Part shown: in pieces, positions 44,230-51,553 of the stretch
Numbering within the stretch: the stretch's first letter is position 1
Layout of the letters: each line of letters opens with the position of its first letter
NCBI GenBank assembly: GCA_963664035.2
Contig: OY760867.2
Location: 3,348,001 to 3,412,000 of the forward strand
DNA length: 64,000 nt
Reading direction: 5' to 3'
Source: G958296245 sp963664035
GTDB lineage: Bacteria; Chloroflexota; Dehalococcoidia; Lucifugimonadales; G958296245
Translations under genes and position numbers: made by a program
Notes under the pieces: model-generated
Told to the model about the DNA's origin: nothing
Databases searched by the model: none
Seen by the model: only the letters and a program-made list of their open reading frames with translations

Positions 44230-45090
44230 TCACCCTCCGGCCAGCTTTTCGGCGTTGAGGTGGGTCAGCTTTTCGAAGACCTCTGCGGGGAGCTCCAGCT
44301 TCCTGATGTGGTCCATCAGCTTGGTGTCGTAGATGTCGCGGGCGAACAGGAGCTTGTCTGCGTAGTCGACCAGATATCGGCGGCCGAACTCCTCGTCCCT
44401 GGTTAGGGCGGTGTAGCCGGAGGTTGCGGACAGGTCGGCGTAGAGGTTCGGGTGCTTCTCAAGCATGGCGGGGTTTGCGCCGCCGGGCAGCACGGGGCCT
44501 TCGGGGTACATCTCCTTGTCGTAGCGGTCGTCGCCGGATATGCGGGACCACCAGCCGGGGCCGTGGGCGACCAGGATGGTATCCGGGCAGGCGGTGAGCG
44601 CCCTGTCCAGCGCGCCCATCGTGCCGCCGTACCACCAGTCGCGCCAGGGGTAGTCGCTGCCGAACTTCACGCCGTATTCGAGGTGGATGGTGACGGGCAG
44701 CCCCATCTCGCCGAAGACGCGCAGGAGCCTCAGGGAATCGGGGTCGTCGAAGACGACGCGGCTCTTGTACTCGCCGGCCAGGCGGATGTCGTAGAGGTCG
44801 ACGGCGGACCTGATGCGCTCTATCGCGTCGGGGCGCTTGGGGTGCGGCGCGTAGCCCAGCACGAAGCGCTCGGGGGCGTATGCGCCCACCTGCAGGACGC
44901 TGTCCAGCGGGATGCCGCTCTCCGCGCCGGGGGGCATGGTGAGCTGGTTCGACCTCACGTCGTACTCCGACTGCGGCACGTCCCACGAGAGGAGCCACAG
45001 CTTGTCGATGCCGTTATCGTCCATGTCCTGGACGATCTTCCGGGCGGTGAAGCCGTGGTAGTCGGGGTGGTTGTGGGCGTCTATCAGCAT
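44230..45090 (-). CDS. Amidohydrolase-family protein (amidohydrolase 2 type)
   Basis: 286 residues. MLIDAHNHPDYHG carries the first metal pair (HxH). PVTIHLEYGVKFGSDYPW and ILVAHGPGWWSR supply later His ligands, and LLFARDIYD the late Asp. This resembles the ACMSD-like amidohydrolase 2 branch, which includes decarboxylases and hydrolases of aromatic or lactone compounds. It forms a minus-strand group with a small membrane peptide, PhyH and amidase, suggesting a catabolic cluster. Substrate unknown. Confidence 0.85.
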   Translation of the reverse strand: MLIDAHNHPDYHGFTARKIVQDMDDNGIDKLWLLSWDVPQSEYDVRSNQLTMPPGAESGIPLDSVLQVGAYAPERFVLGYAPHPKRPDAIERIRSAVDLYDIRLAGEYKSRVVFDDPDSLRLLRVFGEMGLPVTIHLEYGVKFGSDYPWRDWWYGGTMGALDRALTACPDTILVAHGPGWWSRISGDDRYDKEMYPEGPVLPGGANPAMLEKHPNLYADLSATSGYTALTRDEEFGRRYLVDYADKLLFARDIYDTKLMDHIRKLELPAEVFEKLTHLNAEKLAGG

Positions 45091-45112
45091 GGCGGCATGT
45101 CTCTCTTGGCCC

Positions 45113-45289
45113 CTACTTCCTCATCAGCTCGACCATGCGCTTGATGGAGTTGACGAGCTTGCCGGCGGCCTTCGCGGTCTTGGACAGCTTGCGCAAGAGG
45201 GCGAAGGCGACCAGCGCGACGACGAGCATCAGCACCAGGAACAGGACGTCCCTGGCCAGCGCGACGCTCTCTTGCGGTCCCAGGTCCAT
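45113..45289 (-). CDS. 58-residue single-pass membrane peptide
   Basis: Encoded between the amidohydrolase and PhyH genes, with ATG at 45289 and TAG at 45113. The product starts MDLGPQESVALARDV, has one strong hydrophobic helix (about residues 15-33), and then a basic amphipathic tail rich in Lys/Arg (RKLSKTAKAAGKLV, ending MRK). Spacing is 22 bases to the downstream gene and 9 from the upstream stop, so cotranslation is likely. No family is recognised; the small size and charged tail suggest a membrane-anchored accessory peptide. Confidence 0.55.
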   Translation of the reverse strand: MDLGPQESVALARDVLFLVLMLVVALVAFALLRKLSKTAKAAGKLVNSIKRMVELMRK

Positions 45290-45298
45290 CGGCGCGGC

Positions 45299-46138
45299 CT
45301 AGCCCCTGGACGGCTCCTTCATGGTCTTCTTGAACTCGCGGGTCAGGTCGGCGAGGTGGGTGTCGTTCTCCCTGATCTGTTGGAGGTGGACCATGCGCTC
45401 CGGGCCGGCGGTCCTGATCATGGCCTCGCCGTGGATGCGGTCGATCCAGAAGCGGGCCTCCTTGCCCAGCGCCTCGCGGAGCTCGGGCAGCTTGTCATCC
45501 GGGTAGCGCTCGGAGAAGTTCATGGTGTACATGCGCCTCCTGCCGGAGCCGCCGAAGGAGGAGTGCTTGATGTTGTGGTCGAAGACGAGGAGGTCGCCGG
45601 GGGTCGTTTCGAGGGCGACGGCTGGGACCGTGGACGGGTCGATGCCGAAGCCGCCGTTGCGCAGGTGGCTCTCGAGGGCGTCGGCGAATGGCTCGCCGAC
45701 GCGGTGGCTGCCCGGGATGACGCGCAACGCGCCGGTGTGCCTGGTGGTGGGGTCGAGGTAGAAGGCCATCTTGATGCTCAGCACGGGCCTGGCGCCGTAG
45801 CCGTCGGAGTGCCAGCGGGTGTCGCCGACGTATAGGTTGCCGTCGCCGCTGGTATAGTTGAAGTCCTCGCCGCATATGCTGGAGGCTACGTCGTGGATGC
45901 GGGGGTCGTCGAGGAGGGAGCTGAGGTACTCGCTCTGGTCCGGGAATGGGACTATGGCGGAGCGGGCGGCGCCGTCGTGCTCGCGCCCGTGGTGGCCGCC
46001 GCCGTGCCCGGCCCAGATGGCCTCGAACTCGTCGATGACGCGGTCCACGCAGTCGGACAGCAGGCCTGGGAAGGCGAGGAAGCCGAAGGTCCTGAAGTGG
46101 TCCAACTGGTCTTCGGATAGCGGTTGCTGGGTCTTCAT
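45299..46138 (-). CDS. Phytanoyl-CoA dioxygenase-family protein
   Basis: About 279 residues from ATG 46138. The Fe(II) facial triad is visible as RWHSDGYG (HxD) and the distal His in VFDHNIKHSSF, with an Arg for 2-oxoglutarate downstream (GRRRMYTMNF). The N-terminus LSEDQLDHFRTFGFLAFPG is the common PhyH opening. It hydroxylates small organic substrates using 2-oxoglutarate and O2; the identity is unknown. A paralogue lies at 54763-55950. Confidence 0.9.
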   Translation of the reverse strand: MKTQQPLSEDQLDHFRTFGFLAFPGLLSDCVDRVIDEFEAIWAGHGGGHHGREHDGAARSAIVPFPDQSEYLSSLLDDPRIHDVASSICGEDFNYTSGDGNLYVGDTRWHSDGYGARPVLSIKMAFYLDPTTRHTGALRVIPGSHRVGEPFADALESHLRNGGFGIDPSTVPAVALETTPGDLLVFDHNIKHSSFGGSGRRRMYTMNFSERYPDDKLPELREALGKEARFWIDRIHGEAMIRTAGPERMVHLQQIRENDTHLADLTREFKKTMKEPSRG

Positions 46139-46207
46139 GCGAGCCTCCTGCCGATGATGCACCGCATCTTCTCACGTTGGGAACGAACGCGCCAGCGCCT
46201 GGGCGGG

Positions 46208-46257
46208 ACCCCCATCCTAACCTTCCCCCCTGCTGAGGGGGAAGGAAAATCAAGTTG
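46208..46257. repeat. C/G inverted repeat (catcctaacc family)
   Basis: catcctaaccttcccccctg followed by a gctgagggggaagg arm and aaaatc. It lies between PhyH and amidase. Confidence 0.7.
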
Positions 46258-46259
46258 CG

Positions 46260-47612
46260 CTAGGCGAGCGGGGGCTTGAGGTCGACGTCGAGGACGGTCT
46301 CGCACCATAGGGCGGCCTGGAGGAGGCGTTGCTCGGCGAACGGGGCGGCGGCCAACTGGAGGCCGAGGGGCAGGCCGGACTCGCTGAGGCCGGTGGGTAT
46401 GGTTATGGCCGGGAGGCCGGCGGTGGTCCAGGGCGACTGGAAGACTGGATCGCCGGTGTTGGTGAGGTCCGGCAGGGCGGGGGTCGGCGTGGAGGGGGTC
46501 AGCAGGGCGTCGCAGCGCTCCGCCGGCGGAAGGGTCTCGTCGCGGAAGCGCTTTCGCATCCTCTGGGCCTGGAAGTACTCGGTCGCCGGCGCGGCCATGC
46601 CGGTCTCGATGAGGTCCCGCACCTTGGGGGCGTAGTCGTCGGCGCGGGCCGCGAAGTCGTCGCGGTGGGACACGGCGGCCTCGACGGCCATCACGAGCAC
46701 GTGGGCCGGGATTAGGTCGTCCAGGGAGGTCTCCAGGCGTACTTCGTCGATGCTTGCGCCCTCGCGTTGCAGGGCCTCTATGACGGACTCGGTGTGGCGG
46801 CGCGCCTCCGGGCCGGCCCTGTCCATGAAGGCGGTCACGACGCCCACGGACGGGGGGCGCGGCGGGGCCGCCAGCGCGGCGGCGTAGTCGGGCACGGGAG
46901 CCGTCGACGAGACGTCGTCGTTGGGATCGTGGCCTGACATGACGCCGAGCATGACGGCGGCGTCGGTTACGGAGCGGGTGAAGAAGCCCATCGTGTCGAG
47001 CGACTCGGCGACGGGCATGACGCCGTACCTGCTGATGCGCCCGAAGGTGGGCTTCATGCCGACGACGCCGTTGTACGAGGCGGGCCGGAGCACGGAGCCG
47101 GCGGTCTGGCTGCCTAGGGCGGCTGGGAACATCCTGGCGGCGACGCCGACCGCCGAGCCGCTGGAGGAGCCGCCGGGCGTGTGGGCGTAGCCGTAGGGGT
47201 TCCTGGTGGGCGGCGGGTCCGCGCAGGCGAACTCGGTGGTTACGGTCTTGCCCATGACGACGGCCCCGGCGCGCCTGAGCATGGCGACCGAGGTGGCGTC
47301 GTAGGAGGGCACGAAGTCGGCGTATATGGGGGAGCAGCCGGTGGTGCGGAGGTTGGCGGTGTAGAAGATGTCCTTGACGCCTATGGGCACGCCGTGGAGG
47401 GGCCCTACGGGGCCGCTCCGGGCAAGCTCGTCGGCGCTGGCACTCGCGGCGTCCATGGCCGCGTCCTCGTCCAGCGTCACCCAGACGCGGAGGTCCGGGT
47501 CGAGGGCGTTGGAACGAGATAGGAGCGCGCCCATGAGGTCGACGGGAGAGAGGCGGCGCAGGCGCATGGCCTCGGCGGCGTCGGAGACGGTCAGTTCGTG
47601 GGGTTGAGTCAT
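46260..47612 (-). CDS. Amidase-signature family hydrolase
   Basis: 450 residues. The Ser-cisSer-Lys triad is visible: Lys80 in IGVKD, the Gly/Ser stretch GGSSSGSA at 147-154 and the nucleophile Ser173 in QTAGSV. The C-terminus ends TVLDVDLKPPLA. The family hydrolyses amides; gatA is unlikely because gatB/gatC are absent and the sequence lacks GatA-specific context. It belongs to the minus-strand catabolic group. Confidence 0.92.
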   Translation of the reverse strand: MTQPHELTVSDAAEAMRLRRLSPVDLMGALLSRSNALDPDLRVWVTLDEDAAMDAASASADELARSGPVGPLHGVPIGVKDIFYTANLRTTGCSPIYADFVPSYDATSVAMLRRAGAVVMGKTVTTEFACADPPPTRNPYGYAHTPGGSSSGSAVGVAARMFPAALGSQTAGSVLRPASYNGVVGMKPTFGRISRYGVMPVAESLDTMGFFTRSVTDAAVMLGVMSGHDPNDDVSSTAPVPDYAAALAAPPRPPSVGVVTAFMDRAGPEARRHTESVIEALQREGASIDEVRLETSLDDLIPAHVLVMAVEAAVSHRDDFAARADDYAPKVRDLIETGMAAPATEYFQAQRMRKRFRDETLPPAERCDALLTPSTPTPALPDLTNTGDPVFQSPWTTAGLPAITIPTGLSESGLPLGLQLAAAPFAEQRLLQAALWCETVLDVDLKPPLA

Positions 47613-47690
47613 GCGAGCACCTTCAGGCCGGCGCCAACCTAGGATCCAGACCTGCCGCGCCGGCAGGTCGATACCAATCGCGCAAGCGGT

Positions 47691-47913
47691 CTAACTGCTG
47701 AGCAATGCGGATATCAGATCGTCGAGGAACCTCTCGTCTCTCCCAACGGAAAGCGCCTTCGCGTACTCGACGAGGTCTTCCAAGAAAACGCCGCCCCCTT
47801 CGGGAAGGATCATGGGAAGTCCGTCACGCTCTCGTTCGAGCGCACGCGGAGAAAACGTGACGGAATCCCATCCCTTCGAGAGTTGCATCCAAGACGGCGG
47901 TGTCGATCCACAT
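47691..47913 (-). pseudogene. Small gene coupled to the HicB-like gene, apparently frameshifted
   Basis: ATG 47913 overlaps the upstream stop (TGATG), a typical coupling, but that frame (MWIDTAVLDATLEGMGF...) stops at 47824 after 29 residues. A second frame, open from 47888 to 47691, encodes 65 residues ending in GGGVFLEDLVEYAKAL and FLDDLISALLSS. Joining them through a one- or two-base shift would give about 74 residues. No domain is recognised. It may be a toxin partner that has decayed, or two unrelated short frames. Confidence 0.45.
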
Positions 47914-48251
47914 CACGCCGCCAACAGGTGACTTGCGGACAACCTGGGGCGAGTCACGCTCCCAGTCTCCGGCGACTCCTCGCCCACAACCTCATACGAG
48001 GGCTGGCCGTCGGGGTACTCATCCTCCCACCACCACTTGACCTGGTACTGGTTCAGGCGCGCCTCGAGCTGTCCTGAGCCTCTGCAGACCTCGACGAACT
48101 CACGGAATAGCCCCTTGACGGCCTGAATCGCCTCTGCCTCGGAGTCGCCATATGCGAAGAGCCCCAAGCCTCCAAGCCGGGCAACAATCCTATCCTCACG
48201 CACTGCCGACTCCAATGGAACATGCACTACAACCCTCCGGTGCGCGCCCAT
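47913..48251 (-). CDS. HicB-like small protein
   Basis: 112 residues from ATG 48251. The core RIVARLGGLGLFAYGDSEAEAIQAVKGLFREFV has the beta-strand/helix pattern of HicB/DUF1902 antitoxin domains (Gly-Leu turn, then a helix with ExExAIxxV). It is followed by an unusual Trp/Glu-rich stretch (KWWWEDEYPDG). Its stop overlaps the start of a broken partner frame. An antitoxin role is inferred by analogy only. Confidence 0.5.
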   Translation of the reverse strand: MGAHRRVVVHVPLESAVREDRIVARLGGLGLFAYGDSEAEAIQAVKGLFREFVEVCRGSGQLEARLNQYQVKWWWEDEYPDGQPSYEVVGEESPETGSVTRPRLSASHLLAA

Positions 48252-48515
48252 AGCATGTCCTCCCTGTGTACCTTGCCCTATCCCCATTCCGTCTCAGTCC
48301 GAAGAACCCGCCGTGTACGATCATTATAGAGTGGAGCCAGTTTATCATAGAGGCGTCCGGCAAGCCAAACCCATGTACTGGCGTCCAGACATGGGAACCA
48401 GCTTGCAGACACCGGCATTTCACCCTGACCCTAGCCATCTACCTGTGACGGGGGAAGAGGCAAGAGACTCGCCAACACGCACACATGAAGCCAGGATAGT
48501 ATCTGATGCTTATTC
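48252..48515. other. Divergent intergenic region
   Basis: No gene. It separates the minus-strand HicB-like gene from higBA. It contains a gacgggggaagaggca word that recurs, with minor change, at about 58632. Confidence 0.4.
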
Positions 48516-48544
48516 TTGACGTTAGTAACTTTCCACGTTACTAT
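48516..48544 (+). promoter_or_regulatory. higBA promoter with palindromic operator
   Basis: TTGACG (48516-48521), a 17-base spacer and TACTAT (48539-48544) make a strong promoter. agtaac (48524-48529) and gttact (48537-48542) form a perfect inverted repeat with a 7-base gap between and over the boxes, the position expected for autorepression by the HigBA complex. The GTG start lies only nine bases after the -10 box. Confidence 0.65.
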
Positions 48545-48552
48545 TCCAGGTA

Positions 48553-48831
48553 GTGAACCGCTTTAGGGATACCGATGCGCTGCGGCTCTTCACCGGGCAG
48601 ACTGTCCGGCGCTTGCCGGCCGACATCCAGAGGCGGGCCCGAATGAGGATTCAGCGAGTGGTGGCGGCTACGGCGCTCACCGACCTTCGGGTACCGCCGT
48701 CCCACCGGCTGGAAGCCTTACGCGGAGACAGGGAAGGCCAGTACAGTATTCGAGTCAACGACCAGTGGCGCGTGTGCTTCATCTGGACGGAACGGGGCGC
48801 GATGGAGATCGAAGTCGCCGACTACCACTGA
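48553..48831 (+). CDS. higB: HigB/RelE-family mRNA interferase toxin
   Basis: 92 residues from GTG 48553. The RelE fold is shown by FRDTDALRLFTG, HRLEALRGDREGQYSIRVNDQWRVCFIW and MEIEVADYH. The basic/aromatic residues of the last strands fit the HigB subgroup. Cleaves mRNA on the ribosome by family analogy. No Shine-Dalgarno precedes the start, and the promoter is so close that the message is probably leaderless. higA follows after ten bases. Confidence 0.9.
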   Translation: MNRFRDTDALRLFTGQTVRRLPADIQRRARMRIQRVVAATALTDLRVPPSHRLEALRGDREGQYSIRVNDQWRVCFIWTERGAMEIEVADYH

Positions 48832-48841
48832 GGAGGGACCC

Positions 48842-49132
48842 ATGACTACCGCCGAGCCGATACACCCGGGGGAACACCTGGCGGAGATGATGCAGGAGAT
48901 GGACATCACCCAGTACCGCCTCGCGAAGGCGATAGGTGCGCCGCAGGTGCGCATCCACGATATCGTCCACTGCCGCAGGTCCATTACCGCGGACACGGCG
49001 CTGCGAATCGGGCAGGCCCTGGGAATGACCCCCGACTACTGGCTGAACCTCCAGCGGATGTACGACCTGGACGTGGCCCGGGCCACCACCGACGTCAGCT
49101 CGATCAAGCCGCTCGTGGGGACATCTGCCTGA
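48842..49132 (+). CDS. higA: HigA antitoxin, XRE-type helix-turn-helix
   Basis: 96 residues. HPGEHLAEMMQEMDITQYRLAKAIG is the HigA opening; the helix-turn-helix continues to ADTALRIGQALGMTPDYWLNLQRMYDLDVAR. GAGGAGGG precedes ATG 48842. It neutralises HigB and represses the shared promoter. The gene order toxin-antitoxin is the HigBA order. Confidence 0.93.
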   Translation: MTTAEPIHPGEHLAEMMQEMDITQYRLAKAIGAPQVRIHDIVHCRRSITADTALRIGQALGMTPDYWLNLQRMYDLDVARATTDVSSIKPLVGTSA

Positions 49133-49225
49133 GTCGGAGCCCCTACGGGGTGATGGCTGATAGATTGACTTCCCGCGCGCCCATGCCCAATAATGGCCGC
49201 ATCACCGGGGGGAAGGAATAATTCC

Positions 49226-50365
49226 ATGATCGAATGGCTCGGCATCGGCCACCTCTTCGAGCTTTCCGGGATGGAAGCGGTCGCGGGCTTCCTCACCCCG
49301 CTGGCGATCTTCGCCTTCTTCTTCCTGGCGCAGATCATACTGCCGGCAAGGCGGGTCACCGGCTACGTCGTCAACCCTGAGACGGGCAAGCCCCGCAACT
49401 ACCGGCTGAACGGCATCCTGGCGTTTGCCATCGCGGTCGTCGTGTGGGCTACCGAGATCACCGGTATGCCGCGCGACTGGTTCTACCGGTCCTCGATATA
49501 TGCCGTGGCCGGCGGCACGGTACTATGCCTCATCTTTTCGGTCCTGGCCGTGTTCAGCCAGCCGCGAGTCGGGACGAAGAATCTGCTCGCGGAGCTGTGG
49601 ACCGGGCGGACGCAGGAGCTCTCGTTCTTCAACGAGCGCTTCGACGTGAAGATGTACCTGTACGTCGTCGGCGGGACGATGCTGTCGCTCAACGCCCTGT
49701 CCGGGGCCGCGTACCACTACGAGACCTTCGGCGAGAACTCCAACCCGGGCGTCTTCCTGTATGCGGCGTTCTTCACGTTCTACATACTGGACTACTTCAT
49801 CTTCGAGCACGTACAGCTATACACCTACGACCTGATCCATGAGAAGCTCGGCTTCATGTTGTTCTGGGGCGGCCTGGTGGTCTACGGCTGGGTGTTCATC
49901 CTCCCGTTGTGGGGCATGGCCGCTCACCCGGACCCCGGGTTCTCCACGGCGTGGACGTACGTCTGGCTCATCGGGGCCGCCGCGCTGTTCCTGGTCGGGT
50001 GGGGCATCTCGCGCGGCGCGAGTATGCAGAAATACACGTTCAAGCGGTGGCCCGACCGCAAGTTCCTTGGGCTCATAGAGCCTCGGTACATCGAGGCCGG
50101 CGACCGCAAGATACTGTGCAGCGGCCTGTGGGGTCTCGCCCGGCACTTCAACTACCTCGGCGAGGGGTTCCTCTCCTTTTCGATCGGGCTGGTATTCGGC
50201 CACTTCGCCAATCCCTGGGCCTGGACCTACTTCGTCTTCGTCGTCACGTTCTTCACCTTCCGTCAACGTGAAGACGACAAGCAATGCGCCGAAAAATACG
50301 GCGCCGAAAAGTGGGCCGAGTACCAGGCGCGCGTCAAGTACCGGGTCTTCCCCGGCATCTATTGA
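49226..50365 (+). CDS. ERG4/ERG24-type sterol reductase-like membrane protein
   Basis: 379 residues from ATG 49226, with eight to ten hydrophobic helices. The C-terminal signature is clear: LCSGLWGLARHFNYLGEG, followed by QREDDKQCAEKYG and YRVFPGIY, as in sterol C14 and C7 reductases and the lamin-B receptor. This family reduces sterol double bonds with NADPH; related short enzymes are isoprenylcysteine methyltransferases. Presence does not prove sterol synthesis, as no cyclase is in the window. It is 10 bases before uxuA. Confidence 0.82.
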   Translation: MIEWLGIGHLFELSGMEAVAGFLTPLAIFAFFFLAQIILPARRVTGYVVNPETGKPRNYRLNGILAFAIAVVVWATEITGMPRDWFYRSSIYAVAGGTVLCLIFSVLAVFSQPRVGTKNLLAELWTGRTQELSFFNERFDVKMYLYVVGGTMLSLNALSGAAYHYETFGENSNPGVFLYAAFFTFYILDYFIFEHVQLYTYDLIHEKLGFMLFWGGLVVYGWVFILPLWGMAAHPDPGFSTAWTYVWLIGAAALFLVGWGISRGASMQKYTFKRWPDRKFLGLIEPRYIEAGDRKILCSGLWGLARHFNYLGEGFLSFSIGLVFGHFANPWAWTYFVFVVTFFTFRQREDDKQCAEKYGAEKWAEYQARVKYRVFPGIY

Positions 50366-50375
50366 GGGCCCGCCC

Positions 50376-51347
50376 ATGTACGTAGGAACGCAGTTCCGGG
50401 CGCGCCACGAAACGGACATAAGGCAGCTTGCGCAACTGGGCGTCGAGCACGTCGACGTAACGCCCGAGGAGCATTGGACCGAGTGGACGGTCGATCTCCT
50501 CGCGTCGATCCGGGAGAAGTACGCCAAGCACGGGATTACAGTGGAGTCGATGCACACTCCCCTCGGCTCCAAGGCCGCGTTCCACAACGGCATGCCCCAC
50601 GTGTTCCTGGGCCCCAGCGACGAGAGGGAGCGGGAGCTGGACGGCTTCTGCGATATCATCCGCATGGCGTCGGAGGCCGGCCTGAGGGCGCTGCTCTACA
50701 ACATCACCATCCTGGGGCACCTGCGCACGGCGCCGCGTTACGGCAGAGGCGGCGCGGCGCTGTCGTCCTTCAGGTACGCCGACCTCGACCGGTCATTGCC
50801 GGAGTTCGAGGGCGGCGCGGCGGACGCGGACACGATGTGGGAGCGGATCGACTATTTCCTGACACGCGTCGTTCCGGCGGCGAGCGAGTACGGGGTGCAG
50901 CTTGCGTGCCACCCGCAGGACCCCGGCATCAAGGACTACGAGTACCGCGGCGTGGCGCGCGTGATGGGCACGGTGGAGGGGCTAAAGAAGCTCGTCGCCA
51001 TGCGCGAGGACCCCTACCACGGCCTAAACTTCTGCCAGGGCACCGTATCGGAGATGCTGGAAAGGCCGGGCGAGGAAATCTACGACGTTATCCGCTACTT
51101 CGGGAGCCGCGGCAAGATCTTCAACGTACACTTCCGCAACATCAAGGGCGGCGTGCTGGACTTCGTGGAGGTCTTCCCCGACGAGGGCGACGTGGACATG
51201 CTGCGGGCCGTCCGCGCCTACAAGGAGGTCGGCTACCCGTACATGCTCATGCCGGACCACGTGCCTGGCATCGACGGGGACGAGGCGCAGCAGGTGGGGT
51301 TCGCGTACTGCTACGGGTACATCCACGCCATGATCCAGGCGGCGTAA
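50376..51347 (+). CDS. uxuA: Mannonate dehydratase-family protein
   Basis: 323 residues from ATG 50376; an upstream start would overlap the sterol-reductase gene. A TIM barrel with QLACHPQDPG (metal/substrate His), GLNFCQGTVSEM (Cys ligand), NVHFRNIKGG and MPDHVPG are UxuA hallmarks. The enzyme dehydrates D-mannonate to 2-keto-3-deoxygluconate. The length is short compared with E. coli UxuA (about 394), as in many environmental homologues. No uronate isomerase is nearby. Confidence 0.88.
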   Translation: MYVGTQFRARHETDIRQLAQLGVEHVDVTPEEHWTEWTVDLLASIREKYAKHGITVESMHTPLGSKAAFHNGMPHVFLGPSDERERELDGFCDIIRMASEAGLRALLYNITILGHLRTAPRYGRGGAALSSFRYADLDRSLPEFEGGAADADTMWERIDYFLTRVVPAASEYGVQLACHPQDPGIKDYEYRGVARVMGTVEGLKKLVAMREDPYHGLNFCQGTVSEMLERPGEEIYDVIRYFGSRGKIFNVHFRNIKGGVLDFVEVFPDEGDVDMLRAVRAYKEVGYPYMLMPDHVPGIDGDEAQQVGFAYCYGYIHAMIQAA

Positions 51348-51484
51348 CGAGGATAAGAGGCTCTCCGCTCCCGTAGCCCGTCAGTCCGCGATAGGACTAA
51401 GGAGAAACCATATGACACCTTGGCTAGGAGATGGGTGGCACTTCTGGGTACGACTAGTGGCTCGCAGGTAGAGCAAGGTTCCCC

Positions 51485-51513
51485 TTGGACAAATCAATTC
51501 TTCATGCTAGAAT
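51485..51513 (+). promoter_or_regulatory. Putative promoter of the DUF262 gene
   Basis: TTGGAC (51485-51490), 17 bases, TAGAAT (51508-51513, 5/6 match) lie 40 bases before the start. The -35 match is weak. Confidence 0.4.
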
Positions 51514-51553
51514 GTCACCAGATTTCCCTTAGCGCCGGGGAGAGGAAGAATCC

